Shown here in pieces: positions 6,427-7,075 of a stretch of 7,075 nucleotides of DNA (position 1 is the stretch's first letter; every line of letters begins with the position of its first letter). The stretch comes from JACRBK01 sp964427955 (GTDB lineage Bacteria; Chloroflexota; Anaerolineae; Aggregatilineales; Aggregatilineaceae). The position numbers and the translations under genes are program-made. Below the pieces are notes generated by a model. It was given only the letters and a program-made list of their open reading frames with translations. It was not told where the DNA came from and made no database searches. Where the stretch lies: the NCBI GenBank assembly GCA_964427955.1, contig CAYRWY010000317.1:1-7075 (forward strand). The letters are read 5' to 3'.

Positions 6427-7075
6427 TGGCGGCTACGAGCGAAAGATAGGTCACTCGTAGCCGCGTTTTTTATATCCAGCGCCTTCGCAATCCCGGCAGT
6501 ATCCTGCTCATCCTGCCCTAACACTATCCCGAAATCGCCATGTACTACCACCGCCAGTACCTGGCCCTCGTGAACGAAAACACGTTCGACCATCTTTTGA
6601 AGCAACTGCATTCGCGCTTCTTCGGGCTTGTCTAGTGCGGCGCACTGCTCCCAATAAGTGCTGAAGTTCTGGATCAAGTCGGCAGCTTCAATCAAGTCGT
6701 CGTAGTCGATGGGACGCAACGCATCCATTTCTCGTTGAAGCTGCTGGCGTTTCTCGAAGTACTCCTCGCGGGAGATGAACCCTTGATCCCAGCGGAAGTC
6801 AATGCGCTCAATGATCTCCTGGATTTCCTTCATGCGGGCGAGTGCCACCTCGTTGTCCACGCGGCTCTGCACCGCCGCTTCCACGCGCTCTTTGAATCCA
6901 TCCGGGATGGTCAAGTGAGAGAGGAGCATGACCACTTGCTCATCAAGGTCTTCAACGGGGATGTAGGGCTGGCCGCAGGCCTCGTAACCCCGCTGCCGCG
7001 CCAGGCAGCGGTAGTAGGCTCTTTCGTTGGGGGTATGCCAAAAAGGACGCATCTTGCCATAATATTCATCAGTCA
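6372..7075 (-). CDS. Large serine recombinase/site-specific integrase, C-terminal part (5' end beyond window)
   Basis: The minus-strand frame is open to the window edge (it continues upstream of the ATG at 7052 as TDEYYGK), so the resolvase catalytic domain with its active-site serine lies to the right and is not seen. What is visible is the end of the recombinase zinc-ribbon domain (YYRCLARQRGYEACGQPYIPVEDLDEQV, with two probable zinc-binding Cys). A long coiled-coil segment follows (about 6715-6890; RMKEIQEIIERIDFRWDQGFISREEYFEKRQQLQREMDAL), then the usual closing strands (LLQKMVERVFVHEGQVLAVVVHGDFGIVL). Family knowledge says such enzymes integrate and excise phages and conjugative or mobile elements. 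The last roughly 30 codons are abnormal: they run through the tRNA terminator hairpin and end inside the tRNA-Asp gene (tail GVRTRDLRLDRPTC, stop TAA complementary to 6372-6374). The native C-terminus may therefore be shorter or different in the excised element. The recombinase assignment is firm; whether it is active is unknown. Confidence 0.85.
   Translation of the reverse strand, partial: TDEYYGKMRPFWHTPNERAYYRCLARQRGYEACGQPYIPVEDLDEQVVMLLSHLTIPDGFKERVEAAVQSRVDNEVALARMKEIQEIIERIDFRWDQGFISREEYFEKRQQLQREMDALRPIDYDDLIEAADLIQNFSTYWEQCAALDKPEEARMQLLQKMVERVFVHEGQVLAVVVHGDFGIVLGQDEQDTAGIAKALDIKNAATSDLSFARSRHGDDGVRTRDLRLDRPTC
6429..6471 (+). terminator. Intrinsic terminator of tRNA-Asp, inside the recombinase frame
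   Basis: GCGGCTACGAG (6429-6439) and CTCGTAGCCGC (6454-6464) form a perfect 11-bp stem with a 14-base loop, followed by G and six T residues. It starts three bases after the tRNA. The T-tract is only on the plus strand side, so it stops transcription leaving the tRNA and not the recombinase transcript. The same bases encode about 15 C-terminal residues of the recombinase frame on the other strand. Confidence 0.9.

Larger units (their letters stand above)
6354..6471. other. Probable attachment-site junction of an integrated element at tRNA-Asp
   Basis: A large serine recombinase gene abuts and reads antisense into the tRNA gene, and the tRNA is intact. In integrated elements the integrase gene usually lies next to one attachment site, and tRNA genes are common targets, although more often for tyrosine than serine integrases. 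The exact crossover cannot be placed, because the other junction, where a repeat of the core would be expected, lies to the right of the window. The unusual recombinase C-terminus here would be explained if the junction fell within this interval or just to its right. Confidence 0.5.

Noticed and set aside
6354..6471. CRISPR, insertion-sequence or toxin-antitoxin explanation for the repeats near the tRNA
   Set aside because: The only repeats are a single hairpin and the tRNA arms; there are no repeated spacers, no target-site duplication and no second small gene.

Overview
The window looks like bacterial chromosome of moderately high G+C, most plausibly from a Chloroflexota (Anaerolineae-like) lineage. 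That placement is an inference from overall protein style: stand-alone response regulator, GAF-PAS histidine kinase, lipobox-less peptide-binding protein, and TM-plus-Ser/Thr/Pro-linker surface protein. No marker gene proves it. Six protein genes, one tRNA and a partial recombinase gene account for almost all of the sequence, and no intergenic gap exceeds about 170 bases.

Layout. Bases 1-520 hold the 3' part of an ABC transporter ATPase of the nitrate/sulfonate/taurine type. It is followed by a good promoter and a single-domain response regulator (621-1046, +). A soluble GAF-PAS histidine kinase (1048-2679, -) converges on the regulator, with one base between the two stop codons. Upstream of the kinase on the same strand is a small tail-anchored protein gene (2753-3088, -). 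From a 76-bp divergent intergenic region a membrane-anchored exported protein of unknown function is read the other way (3165-4349, +); it appears to be built of two related domains. It ends in a clear intrinsic terminator. A monocistronic family 5 peptide/solute-binding protein (4520-6184, +) follows, with its own terminator.

The right end is the accessory part. A tRNA-Asp(GTC) gene (6354-6426) has a near-consensus promoter and its own terminator hairpin. The C-terminal part of a large serine recombinase gene runs towards it on the minus strand from beyond the window edge. The recombinase frame crosses the tRNA terminator and ends on a stop codon that lies inside the tRNA gene, read antisense. 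This is the arrangement expected at one junction of an element integrated at a tRNA gene, with the element extending to the right of the window.

Working together: the kinase and regulator could form a two-component pair despite their convergent layout. The small tail-anchored protein may be co-transcribed with the kinase. The ABC ATPase and the solute-binding protein belong to different transporter classes and are not partners. I found no CRISPR array, insertion sequence or wholly new system. The most notable structure is the tRNA/recombinase junction.
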